A stretch of 9,969 bases of DNA from Treponema sp. UBA3819. GTDB taxonomy: Bacteria > Spirochaetota > Spirochaetia > Treponematales > Treponemataceae. The notes below the pieces were generated by a model that saw nothing but the letters and a program-made list of their open reading frames with translations, had not been told where the DNA came from and did not search any database. The stretch spans positions 1 through 9,969 of the forward strand of contig DFDV01000089.1 of assembly GCA_002369025.1 (NCBI GenBank), written 5' to 3'. The position numbers and the translations under genes are program-made. Below, piece by piece: positions 1-5,983 of the stretch (positions within the stretch are counted from its first letter, which is position 1; each line of letters opens with the position of its first letter).

Positions 1-1
1 A

Positions 2-118
2 CTCATGGGAATTATACTGATTTTCTTAAATAAGGCAAAAAACAAGCGTTTCCTTGCCGCTTATATCCTTATTTTAGTCGCACTGATAATTGCGCTTCTC
101 ATCATTTCGATCTTCTAG
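2..118 (+). CDS. C-terminal end of a membrane protein (5' truncated by window edge)
   Basis: Only the last 38 codons are present, read in the frame that ends at TAG 116-118. The peptide has a short basic stretch (NKAKNKR) followed by about 20 very hydrophobic residues (IL, VAL, LII repeats) running to the end, so the protein ends in a transmembrane helix with almost no tail. No family can be named from this fragment. It converges on the XRE regulator gene, whose stop codon lies about 32 nt further on. Confidence 0.5.
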   Translation, partial: LMGIILIFLNKAKNKRFLAAYILILVALIIALLIISIF

Positions 119-150
119 CCTTTTAAAACGCGCACACGTCTAAAATTTTC
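119..150. terminator. Possible weak bidirectional terminator between convergent genes
   Basis: TTTTA (121-125) can pair with TAAAA (141-145), and ACG (128-130) with CGT (137-139), around the loop CGCACA. A short T run follows on the + strand and TTTT on the - strand. The stem is interrupted and AT-rich, so this rests mainly on its position between two convergent stop codons. Confidence 0.28.
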
Positions 151-480
151 TCATTTTTCATTCTGTTCTGCCAGTACTTTCATCACGCCTAAAAGCGGTG
201 TGCGCTGTTCATCGGTGAGCGCATCAAAATATTCAATAAGTTGTAGCGTTTGTCCAGTAATCGGGATAAAGCCGTTGTATTCTTGGCCGGTTAAAAGATA
301 TTCAATGGAAACATGCAGTGTCTGAGCAATTTTGTGGGCATTGGTAACGCTCGGTTCCTGGGGATTCTTCTTTAGATAGTTGTCAATCGTCCGCTTGCTC
401 ACGCCCGATTTTTCCGCAAGGCTGCGAGCGGTAAACCCCTGATACTCCATTTCGTCCCGCAAGAATTCCCTAAATCCCAT
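151..480 (-). CDS. XRE/Cro-C1-type helix-turn-helix transcriptional regulator
   Basis: Small 109-residue DNA-binding protein. Residues about 5-65 form an HTH_3/XRE fold: the HTH core TARSLAEKSGVSKRTIDNYL (17-36) holds the turn and recognition helix, and the domain closes with the typical VSIEYLLTG (57-65). Residues 66-109 form a short helical tail (LIEYFDALTDEQRTPLLGV) of the kind used for dimerisation or effector sensing in phage-like repressors. No Shine-Dalgarno sequence precedes the ATG; a TATTCT hexamer ends 7 nt before it, so the transcript may be nearly leaderless. The target is unknown. The gene faces away from a gene-poor stretch with a decayed transposase start and a vsr-like gene, so a former role in a mobile element is possible but only inferred. 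Confidence 0.85.
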   Translation of the reverse strand: MGFREFLRDEMEYQGFTARSLAEKSGVSKRTIDNYLKKNPQEPSVTNAHKIAQTLHVSIEYLLTGQEYNGFIPITGQTLQLIEYFDALTDEQRTPLLGVMKVLAEQNEK

Positions 481-621
481 AACAATGAGAATACCCTAAT
501 TGACGTATAAAAAGGAGAAATTTGCTTTTAAACAAGGATAGTTATATACTATAAAATTGCCTATTTTGCTGTTCCTACTGGATTGCCTAAAAAAGTGTTG
601 ACATTTCATATAATTGCAATC

Positions 622-750
622 ATGGGAAAACAAAGCGGACTTTTGACGAAGAAATGAGATTAAGGAAACTTTCCGAACTCGGAGACAGTCTGGAAAAACA
701 GGGGCTTGACGTAAAACAGAGGAGTCTCCGCCCCTTCGCAGGCGGGTAAC
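622..750 (+). pseudogene. Decayed N-terminus of an IS5-type transposase (remnant)
   Basis: From ATG 622 the reading frame gives only MGKQSGLLTKK and stops. If one A is restored in the A-run at 627-630, it runs on as MGKTKRTFDEEMRL followed by RKLSELGDSLEK. This resembles the start of IS5-group transposases, where an LxxLGDPLexL motif precedes an IDWexFR block. After about position 695 the similarity ends; the frame continues as QGLDVKQRS and terminates at TAA 748-750 inside GC-rich DNA. So about 26 residues of a protein usually over 300 long remain, with one frameshift and no catalytic DDE residues. No clear terminal inverted repeats were found. The family call comes from memory of the motif and is tentative; a short unrelated gene fragment is the alternative. 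Confidence 0.4.
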
Positions 751-767
751 CCCAAATGTAATCCCTC

Positions 768-796
768 TTCCCATTCCGCTGAAATTTTACGATACT
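768..796 (+). promoter_or_regulatory. Candidate promoter of the vsr-like gene
   Basis: TTCCCA (768-773) and GATACT (791-796) are separated by 17 bp and match the sigma70 consensus at four and five of six positions, respectively. Transcription would start at about 803, only a few bases before ATG 807. There is no purine-rich ribosome site upstream of that ATG. Confidence 0.4.
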
Positions 797-806
797 GTCT
801 TTGCAT

Positions 807-1262
807 ATGGATTCGCTTACGCAGGAAGCCCGTCATGTGAATATGTCTCGCATTCGTTCCAAGGACACAAAGCCAGAGAAGGTGATTCGGTCGGCACTGT
901 TTAGGGCGGGGGTGCGGTATCGGATTTGTGACAAGCGGTATCCGGGAAAGCCTGACTTGACTTTGCCGCGCTACTATGCGGTGATTTTTATTAACGGCTG
1001 TTTTTGGCACGCACACGAGGGGTGTGCATACTTTAGGTTTCCTCAGAGCAATCAGGATTTTTGGCGAGCGAAGTTTGAGCGGAATCGGGAGCGGGATAAG
1101 CGGGTGATTTCATATTATCGGGATGCCTGCTGGCGGGTCTGTGTGGTGTGGGAGTGTGCGATTCGCGGAAAGGGGGCTCGAAAAAAGATTGCGAAGGTGA
1201 CGGAAGACATTGTGCGCTGGCTCGAGGAACCGGAGGATTTTTTTCTGGAAATCAAGGGATAG
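807..1262 (+). CDS. vsr: Very short patch repair (Vsr-like) DNA mismatch endonuclease
   Basis: Vsr endonucleases nick DNA next to T:G mismatches that arise when 5-methylcytosine deaminates at methylase target sites, which starts short-patch repair. The 151-residue product is full length for the family. It opens with the conserved MSRIRSKDTKPE (13-24). PGKPDLTLP (46-54) contains the metal-binding Asp50, equivalent to E. coli Asp51. GCFWHAHEGC (64-73) holds the catalytic His68 and the zinc ligands Cys65, His70 and Cys73; VVWEC (113-117) supplies Cys117. ATG 807 was chosen; a TTG at 801 would add only two residues. The gene is notably G-rich, with many CGG arginine codons, unlike its neighbours, which suggests acquisition by transfer. 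Its usual partner, a cytosine-C5 methylase, is not in the window, so it is either an orphan or serves a methylase elsewhere. Confidence 0.9.
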   Translation: MDSLTQEARHVNMSRIRSKDTKPEKVIRSALFRAGVRYRICDKRYPGKPDLTLPRYYAVIFINGCFWHAHEGCAYFRFPQSNQDFWRAKFERNRERDKRVISYYRDACWRVCVVWECAIRGKGARKKIAKVTEDIVRWLEEPEDFFLEIKG

Positions 1263-1330
1263 AAGCAAAAATCTTACTATGATGTAATACTTATTTCAGC
1301 AAAAATAGTTTCTTTTTTTCTGATATGAGC

Positions 1331-1336
1331 TATAAT
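1331..1336 (+). promoter_or_regulatory. -10 element of the transport operon (leaderless-type spacing)
   Basis: A perfect TATAAT is followed by six bases (TATTCT) and then ATG 1343, so transcription would begin at or next to the start codon. The -35 region is poor (GTTTCT or TTTCTT at about 1308-1314). No Shine-Dalgarno sequence precedes either ATG 1325 or ATG 1343. Confidence 0.45.
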
Positions 1337-1342
1337 TATTCT

Positions 1343-2332
1343 ATGAACATCCTTGAAAAAGTGAGCGACTTTTTTGGCAAGCGGATGGCTGTTATCGTAC
1401 TTGTGGTTGCGGCTTTTGCTTTGTTTGTGCCATCCTCTTGTCTGTGGATTCAACTGTACTGGGTAAATTATCTTTTGATGGTAGTCATGTTCGGCATGGG
1501 ACTTACGCTGCGGCTTGATGATTTTAAGCTGGTTTTTATGCGCCCAAAGGATATTATCATCGGCTGCCTTTCTCAGTTTATCATCATGCCGCTTTTGGCT
1601 TTTGGACTTTCAAAGATTTTTAATCTGGATGCCGCACTTATGGCAGGGGTTGTGCTTGTGGGAACTTGTCCCGGCGGAACTTCCAGCAATGTCATCACCT
1701 ATCTTTCCAAGGGCGATGTGGCTCTTTCGGTAGGCATGACCAGCGTGAACACCATTCTGGCTCCGCTTGTAACTCCTGCTATCACCTATCTGCTCTTACG
1801 CACAACAGTTCATGTGGATATGCTTGCCATGTTCCTTTCCATCATCAAAGTGGTCATCGTGCCCATTGTCTTGGGTTTTTTGATTAACCATTTCTTTGGT
1901 CGGGTGACTCAACGAGCGGTAAAAGTGCTCCCCCTGATTTCTGTTCTGGCAATCTGTCTGATTGTAGCGGCTGTGGTTTCACACAATGCAGAAAAAATTC
2001 TCTCGACCGGTGCAATCGTTTTTGCCGTAGTGATTCTGCACAACCTCTTGGGGTACGCATGTGGATTTGGTTTGGGCAGAATCCTGCGTCTTTCGCCTGC
2101 AAAAACAAAGGCCCTTTCTGTAGAAATTGGCATGCAGAATTCTGGGCTGGCCACCAGTCTTGCAGGAACAGCCTTTCCCACGCTTGCCATGGCAACGGTT
2201 CCTGGCGCAATTTTTTCAGTGTGGCACAATATTTCTGGTGCAATGTTGGCAAACCTATACAATAAATGGAACACGGAAAATGAATCTACACATTTCCAAA
2301 GAGAAATAGAAGATGAAAACGATAAAAATTGA
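1343..2332 (+). CDS. BASS-family (bile acid:sodium symporter-like) transporter
   Basis: Integral inner-membrane protein of the BASS/SBF-like family (SLC10 relatives), which couple Na+ entry to uptake of organic anions; bacterial members take up bile acids, pantothenate, keto acids and other anions. Family marks are GMGLTL near residue 53, CPGGTSSNVITYLSKGDVAL in the first unwound helix region, the Na+-site motif EIGMQNSGLA near 262, and SVWHNISGA near the end. Hydrophobic segments cover nearly the whole protein, and a charged tail (REIEDENDKN) ends it. ATG 1343 (MNILEKVSDFFGKR) is preferred over ATG 1325 because family members begin this way and because the TATAAT lies between the two ATGs; from 1343 the protein has 329 residues, the usual length. 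The last 20 nt overlap the next gene, so the two are surely co-transcribed and probably translationally coupled. The substrate cannot be told from the sequence. Confidence 0.88.
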   Translation: MNILEKVSDFFGKRMAVIVLVVAAFALFVPSSCLWIQLYWVNYLLMVVMFGMGLTLRLDDFKLVFMRPKDIIIGCLSQFIIMPLLAFGLSKIFNLDAALMAGVVLVGTCPGGTSSNVITYLSKGDVALSVGMTSVNTILAPLVTPAITYLLLRTTVHVDMLAMFLSIIKVVIVPIVLGFLINHFFGRVTQRAVKVLPLISVLAICLIVAAVVSHNAEKILSTGAIVFAVVILHNLLGYACGFGLGRILRLSPAKTKALSVEIGMQNSGLATSLAGTAFPTLAMATVPGAIFSVWHNISGAMLANLYNKWNTENESTHFQREIEDENDKN

Positions 2333-3959
2333 CAATACCATGTATGACATTCCCAAAGCCGTAGACTTTGTGCGTAATGAATTAGCCAAACGAAAAGTTT
2401 CTAAAAAAGAAAGTGCCAGAATCATTCTGATGGCTGAAGAAGTCATAGGAAAGATGGTTGAGACCGCAACGGACAAAATTACGATTACAGTCCATGGATT
2501 TTTTGATTTTACCAAAATCTGGCTGTCGGCAAAGGGTACAGAATTTTCGGCTTCCGACATTAAAAACAGCCTGCTCTTTGACGAGGAAGACACTGAAAAC
2601 GCTGAATTAAATGCCCTGGTTCATCGTCTGGTGGAAAAAGTTATTGGCGGTACGCTGAATGTTCAGCATGAATACGGCGTAAATAAAGTCAGCATACGTG
2701 TCAAAAATTCAGCTTTCAAAACCCTAATTACTACCCTTGGAGCCTTGCTTGCAGGTGTTGGAATGGGACTTTTGATGCAGAAGTTCTTTTCTCCTTCCGT
2801 GGCAAATGCAGTGTCAAATAATATTTTTTCGCCCATCTACACCATATTCATGAATGCACTCAAAATGATTGTAGGTCCCCTTGTCTTCTGCTCAATTGCT
2901 TCGGCAATCGCGGATTTTAGTGACCTAAAGGCATTGGGACGCATGGCGATAAAAATAGTGGTAGCATATCTGTTCACTTCCATGATTGCAATCTGTATTG
3001 GTTATCTGGCCTACCAAATCTTCCCTATTGGTAATCCATCGCTTGCTTCTTCCGTTTCTGATGCGGCTGCTTCCACGATTGCTACCGGACAGAGTGTAAA
3101 AATTTCAATCAAAGATACCATTGTGGGCATTGTCCCCAACAATATCATCACTCCCTTCCAAAAATCAGACATGCTGCAATTGATTTTTATAGCGGTGATT
3201 GTTGGTCTTGCAGCAGCCAGCCTTTCAGAAAAATTTCCTTCCCTCAGAAAAGGTCTTGTCCTCTTGAACAATTTGTTTTCTAAAATCACAACGGTACTGG
3301 TTTCTTTTATTCCGATTGTCGTTTTCTGCTCCATGGCAAAAACGATGCTCTCTATGCACATTGGAAAACTGCTTGATGTTATTGTATGGGTTCCCTCAAT
3401 TTACATGGGCTGTGCTTTAATGATTTGTGTATATCTTTTGCTCATAGTGATATTTGCAAGATTGAATCCTTTCAAGTTTTTCAGCAAATTTTTCCCCGCA
3501 ATGATTTCTGCCTTTACCCTTGCTTCCAGCAATGCCACGCTTCCGACTTCAATCAAACAGTGCGATGAAATGGGCGTATCAAAACGGGTCTATTCATTTT
3601 CACTTCCTCTCGGTGCCACCATCAACATGGACGGTTCCTGCATTTCACTGATAATTACTGCACTCTTTATGGCAAAAATTTTCGGTCTTCCCATAACAGG
3701 AAGTGCCCTAACGACAATCATTGTTTCAATCATGGTGCTTTCTGTTGGTGCTCCCGGTGTTCCAGGCGGAGCCCTTGTCTGCATGACAATTATGCTCCCC
3801 CAGATTGGTATTCCAGCAGAATCCGTTAGCCTTATCATGGGCCTGTACCCAATCATGGCAATGATGCAGACATGTACGAATGTTACTGGTGATGCCGTTG
3901 TTACAACGATTGTTGCAAAGCAAGAAAAGATGCTTGATATGGAGAAATTTAATGCTTAG
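2313..3959 (+). CDS. DAACS-family Na+/dicarboxylate-type symporter with an N-terminal HATPase-like domain
   Basis: 548 residues. Residues about 135-540 form a glutamate-transporter (GltPh/DctA) fold: HP1 with ASSNATLPTS (404-413), the Na+-site NMDGS (438-442), HP2 with GAPGVPGGA (479-487), and TM8 with NVTGD (523-527) followed by VAK. Aligning by NVTGD, the GltPh residues that bind the amino group (Asp394) and side-chain carboxylate (Arg397) are Ala516 and Gln519 here, while the Na+ ligands Asn523 and Asp527 are kept. It is therefore probably Na+-driven but not a normal aspartate/glutamate carrier. Residues 1-130 are extra and soluble, and resemble the histidine-kinase/RsbW ATPase fold (MAEEVIGKMVETA, then beta strands ITITVHGF and KVSIRV). 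The N-box Asn and the DxGxG motif are missing, so ATP binding is doubtful and a regulatory role is inferred. ATG 2313 lies inside the end of the upstream BASS gene; GAGAAATAGAAG before it is only a weak ribosome site. Confidence 0.88.
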   Translation: MKTIKIDNTMYDIPKAVDFVRNELAKRKVSKKESARIILMAEEVIGKMVETATDKITITVHGFFDFTKIWLSAKGTEFSASDIKNSLLFDEEDTENAELNALVHRLVEKVIGGTLNVQHEYGVNKVSIRVKNSAFKTLITTLGALLAGVGMGLLMQKFFSPSVANAVSNNIFSPIYTIFMNALKMIVGPLVFCSIASAIADFSDLKALGRMAIKIVVAYLFTSMIAICIGYLAYQIFPIGNPSLASSVSDAAASTIATGQSVKISIKDTIVGIVPNNIITPFQKSDMLQLIFIAVIVGLAAASLSEKFPSLRKGLVLLNNLFSKITTVLVSFIPIVVFCSMAKTMLSMHIGKLLDVIVWVPSIYMGCALMICVYLLLIVIFARLNPFKFFSKFFPAMISAFTLASSNATLPTSIKQCDEMGVSKRVYSFSLPLGATINMDGSCISLIITALFMAKIFGLPITGSALTTIIVSIMVLSVGAPGVPGGALVCMTIMLPQIGIPAESVSLIMGLYPIMAMMQTCTNVTGDAVVTTIVAKQEKMLDMEKFNA

Positions 3960-3980
3960 TCTGTCGTGGAGCATTTTTAT
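3951..3980 (+). terminator. Weak hairpin terminator after the transport operon
   Basis: AATGCT (3951-3956) pairs with AGCATT (3970-3975), followed by a T-rich stretch (TTTTTATTT). The stem overlaps the TAG stop codon. It is short and AT-rich with a 13-nt loop, so strength is uncertain. It sits in the 31-bp gap between two convergent genes, where termination is expected. Confidence 0.4.
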
Positions 3981-3990
3981 TTCGCCTTAC

Positions 3991-5220
3991 TTATTTAAAG
4001 AACTCAACTGCTGGAAGGACTTCAACAATCATTCCACCGAATGAAATCTTGTCTTTCTGATTCAAGGTCAAAAGGAGTGGCTTTACTCCGGGAAACTTTT
4101 TGCAGGTTTCTACAAGCCCCCTCACCTCGCGCTCTTTGTTTTCATGGTTGAGTTCATAGCAGACTTGAAGTGCATTTTCAGGAACAGAATCTCTTCCATA
4201 CAGAAAATCACATTCAAAGGCTGCTTCTGAGTAATACCAGATATTTTTTGTGCGGCGGCGGAGTTCTATAAAAACGGCATTCTCAAATATGCGGCCAAAA
4301 TCCTGGTTTATTGAAAGGGTTACATTCTGAATCATTCCCGTGTCGATGCAATATACTTTTTTGGGGTTAACGGTTTGAGCCTTTGCGGAATAATTGAACT
4401 TGGGCACAAAAAAGAAAAGGTAGCACTGCTCAAAAAAAGAAAGATATTCAAGAATAGTGGCTGTTGTCTTTAATCCCAGCTGGGCGGACAGTTTTGAGCC
4501 TGTGATGAGATTTCCGCAGTTTGAGGCAAGATAAGACGCAAGCAGTTTTATAGACCGCACATCTTTTATTCCATAGCGAACCACAACATCGCGCATCAAT
4601 ATATCTTCAAAAAGACGCTTTAAGATTTCCGGCCGCTTGTAAATCAGATATTCAGGAAAGCCACCCTGTTTCAGAAAATCAGAAAAAGTTTTTGCTGTCT
4701 TCTTACACTTTTTTAAAAGACAAAATTCCTCATAGTCGAAAGGAAAAAGCTCGTAATCCAAGTGCCTTCCCGTAAGTCGGCTTCCAAGTTCAGAACTTAA
4801 AAGAGATGCGTTTGACCCTGTTACCGTTACAAGATTCTTCTTCCTGAGCTGAGCATTTACAAAAACTTCCCAGCCTTCCACAACCTGAATCTCGTCAAAA
4901 TAAACTGACTTTGTGCCAGCGTTTGCTTTTTGGAAGCGCTCGATTGCTTCTTCAAGAACCGTAAAATCAGAGGAAGAAAAGCCATAGATGGCAGGATCGT
5001 CAAAATTCAGATAGAAAGCATTTTTACCATCTCTCAAAAAATCCTGATTTACCAAAGTGCTTTTTCCAGAACGGCGGATTCCAGTTATAATCCGCGCAAA
5101 CTGTGGCAAAGCCTGTTCGATAGCCGCAGAGACACGAGGAACAGAAAGCCTTTTGTCAGAATCAAGGATTTCTTTTTTTTGCCGTTCTGATGTATTCAAG
5201 ATTAATGCTGTGTCTATCAT
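3991..5220 (-). CDS. AAA ATPase with DUF4143 C-terminal domain
   Basis: 409-residue cytoplasmic P-loop protein of the AAA_14/DUF4143 group, a family common in spirochaetes, Bacteroidetes and archaea whose cellular role is unsettled. Walker A is GIRRSGKST (47-55), Walker B SVYFDEIQ (105-112), and the sensor-1 strand VTGSNASLL (133-141); the family signatures SRLTGRH (147-153), FPFDYEEF (159-166) and GGFPEYL (186-192) follow. The middle (about 200-265) is helical and probably a winged helix. The C-terminus has a nuclease-like fold (ENAVFIELRRR 313-323, ECDFL 336-340, LQVCYEL 351-357), where the usual catalytic Lys of the QVK strand is Cys, so nuclease activity is unlikely. The protein is complete. 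No Shine-Dalgarno sequence precedes the ATG; TACAAT lies exactly 6 nt upstream. The promoter is embedded in tandem palindromic repeats, which suggests tight repression, perhaps by the protein itself (inferred). Confidence 0.9.
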   Translation of the reverse strand: MIDTALILNTSERQKKEILDSDKRLSVPRVSAAIEQALPQFARIITGIRRSGKSTLVNQDFLRDGKNAFYLNFDDPAIYGFSSSDFTVLEEAIERFQKANAGTKSVYFDEIQVVEGWEVFVNAQLRKKNLVTVTGSNASLLSSELGSRLTGRHLDYELFPFDYEEFCLLKKCKKTAKTFSDFLKQGGFPEYLIYKRPEILKRLFEDILMRDVVVRYGIKDVRSIKLLASYLASNCGNLITGSKLSAQLGLKTTATILEYLSFFEQCYLFFFVPKFNYSAKAQTVNPKKVYCIDTGMIQNVTLSINQDFGRIFENAVFIELRRRTKNIWYYSEAAFECDFLYGRDSVPENALQVCYELNHENKEREVRGLVETCKKFPGVKPLLLTLNQKDKISFGGMIVEVLPAVEFFK

Positions 5221-5226
5221 AAATAC

Positions 5227-5255
5227 ATTGTAGTATTTAGTGACAGTAAAAGCAA
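5227..5255 (-). promoter_or_regulatory. Candidate promoter of the DUF4143 ATPase gene
   Basis: Reading the - strand, TTGCTT (5255-5250) is followed after 17 bp by TACAAT (5232-5227), then GTATTT and the ATG. The first palindromic repeat unit (5236-5250) fills the spacer between the two hexamers, so a protein bound there would block RNA polymerase. Confidence 0.5.
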
Positions 5256-5338
5256 GTGTTTAGTGACACTAAAAGCAAGTATTTAGTGACAGTAAAAAGA
5301 TATTTTTAGTAAGAGTAAATACATAGGGTGACACTCAG
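5236..5338. repeat. Tandem 23-bp repeats with a palindromic core (operator-like array)
   Basis: TTTAG-starting units begin at 5236, 5259, 5282 and 5305, exactly 23 bp apart. Unit 2 contains the perfect 7-1-7 palindrome TTTAGTGACACTAAA; units 1 and 3 are TTTAGTGACAGTAAA, with one mismatch; unit 4 (TTTAGTAAGAGTAAA) has decayed further. A fifth, shortened copy keeps the core GTGACACT (5328-5335). Units 1-3 also share AAAAGCAAGT or a close variant after the palindrome. A spacing of about two helical turns puts all palindromes on one DNA face. The array overlaps the ATPase promoter, so these are best read as binding sites for a dimeric repressor. Confidence 0.75.
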
Positions 5339-5352
5339 ATAAAAGAATCCTA

Positions 5353-5836
5353 TCAGTGACTGCACATGGACATTAGTTCGGTCTCAGTTTTCCTCATCAA
5401 TTCCGTAAATGACATATAGTTTTTCGTATTCTGCGGAACAGGAAAACCGAATGACTCAACTGCACCGCCAAGTCCAAAAAAACTATGAGAATCGCTTTTC
5501 ATCACGGCAGCAATTTCATTTCCTTTTAATTCAAACGGATAAATCAGTCTCCCACATTTTGTCAGAATCGTGGCAAGATATTCTTTCCAGAGCCAGGCCC
5601 CGTCAAAAAGAATGCCGTAAATCTGCTTTGAGTCGTTTCCGTATTTTAATTTTTCGTAGCGGAGATGTTCCGTCATGTCGTTGTCGCAGGTGCGATCCCG
5701 CGCCTTGTAAGAAATCCGTCCACGGAAAGGGCTATTTTCTTTTTATGTGGCGGCTTACATCCACTGCCCCTTTAAGGTTTGCGTCGTTCTTTTGGAAGTG
5801 CTGACAGGTTTTAAGGTAACTTGCTATTATAGCTGG
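5353..5836 (-). pseudogene. Broken mcrC-like gene (McrBC 5-methylcytosine restriction, nuclease subunit)
   Basis: McrC is the PD-(D/E)xK subunit that partners the GTPase McrB to cut DNA with modified cytosine. Just below a stop at 5837-5839, the - strand reads YLKTCQHFQKN and then NLKGAVDVSRHIK, a conserved mid-region of McrC-like proteins, until a stop. Removing one A from the A5 run (T5740-5744 on +) restores the frame to ENSPFRGRISYKARDR, as expected. It continues through DNDMTE to LRYEKLKYG and ILFDGAWLWKEYLATIL (the FDGAWLWEEYL motif). The usual HPENK and YPDF...DAKYK catalytic segments are absent; instead a tail FPVPQNTKNYMSFTEL runs to TGA at 5353-5355. I read this as a frameshift plus internal deletions, between MTE and LRYEK and after LATIL. 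The N-terminal part and any mcrB partner are missing. ATG 5676 gives a 107-residue open frame that could still be made but would lack the active site. Confidence 0.65.
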
Positions 5837-5850
5837 TCAAAAAAATAAGC

Positions 5851-5975
5851 GGTAGGGATAGTAGCGGCGGCGGAGCCGTTCGGACGGGTTTGCGGGGAGC
5901 AAAAACGTCCGAATGAAGCGCGGGTAGCGCGGAACCGCGGATAGCCCGACGGCACGGGTGCCGGACCGCCCGAAC
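5851..5975. repeat. GC-rich block of consecutive hairpins (possible dispersed element or structured RNA)
   Basis: About 125 bp of strongly GC-rich DNA lie between the malic enzyme stop and the mcrC remnant. Hairpin 1 (5879-5913) has an 8-bp stem TTCGGACG/CGTCCGAA, a GG/AA internal loop, and an inner 5-bp stem TTTGC/GCAAA closing on GGGGA. Hairpin 2 (5928-5939) is CGCG-GAAC-CGCG. Hairpin 3 (5950-5963) is CGGCA-CGGG-TGCCG. No reading frame here looks coding. The GG/AA internal loop could form tandem G-A pairs only in + strand RNA, but no promoter is evident. It may also act as a 3' barrier for malic enzyme mRNA on the - strand, where TTATTTTTTT follows at 5840-5849. Confidence 0.5.
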
Positions 5976-5983
5976 TATGCTTT

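Larger units (their letters stand above)
481..800. other. About 320 bp without an intact gene
   Basis: This spacer holds the upstream region of the XRE gene, two copies of ATTGCCTA (556-563 and 582-589, 26 bp apart), a perfect palindrome ATTGCAAT (613-620), the transposase-like remnant (622-750), a GC-rich hairpin CCGCC/GGCGG (728-732 and 741-745), and the vsr promoter (768-796). Longer reading frames on the - strand here show no family features and were not called. The composition shifts from AT-rich to GC-rich at about 700, which fits a junction between unrelated pieces of DNA. Confidence 0.5.

Noticed and set aside
598..614. TTGACA and TATAAT as one promoter
   Set aside because: The two hexamers are separated by only 5 bp, far too close for a sigma70 promoter.
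496..1016. Reading frames on the - strand at 496-774 and 660-1016
   Set aside because: No family features or normal protein composition; the second lies largely antisense to the vsr-like gene and both cross the transposase-like remnant.
1263..1324. Terminator after the vsr-like gene
   Set aside because: The spacer is AT-rich with a T run at 1313-1319, but no convincing stem precedes it.
5236..5338. Tandem repeats as a CRISPR array
   Set aside because: Units repeat directly every 23 bp with no variable spacers of 30 bp or more, the repeats diverge, and no cas genes are present.
5409..5804. 131-codon + strand frame
   Set aside because: Antisense to the mcrC-like remnant, whose - strand translation matches family motifs while this frame does not.
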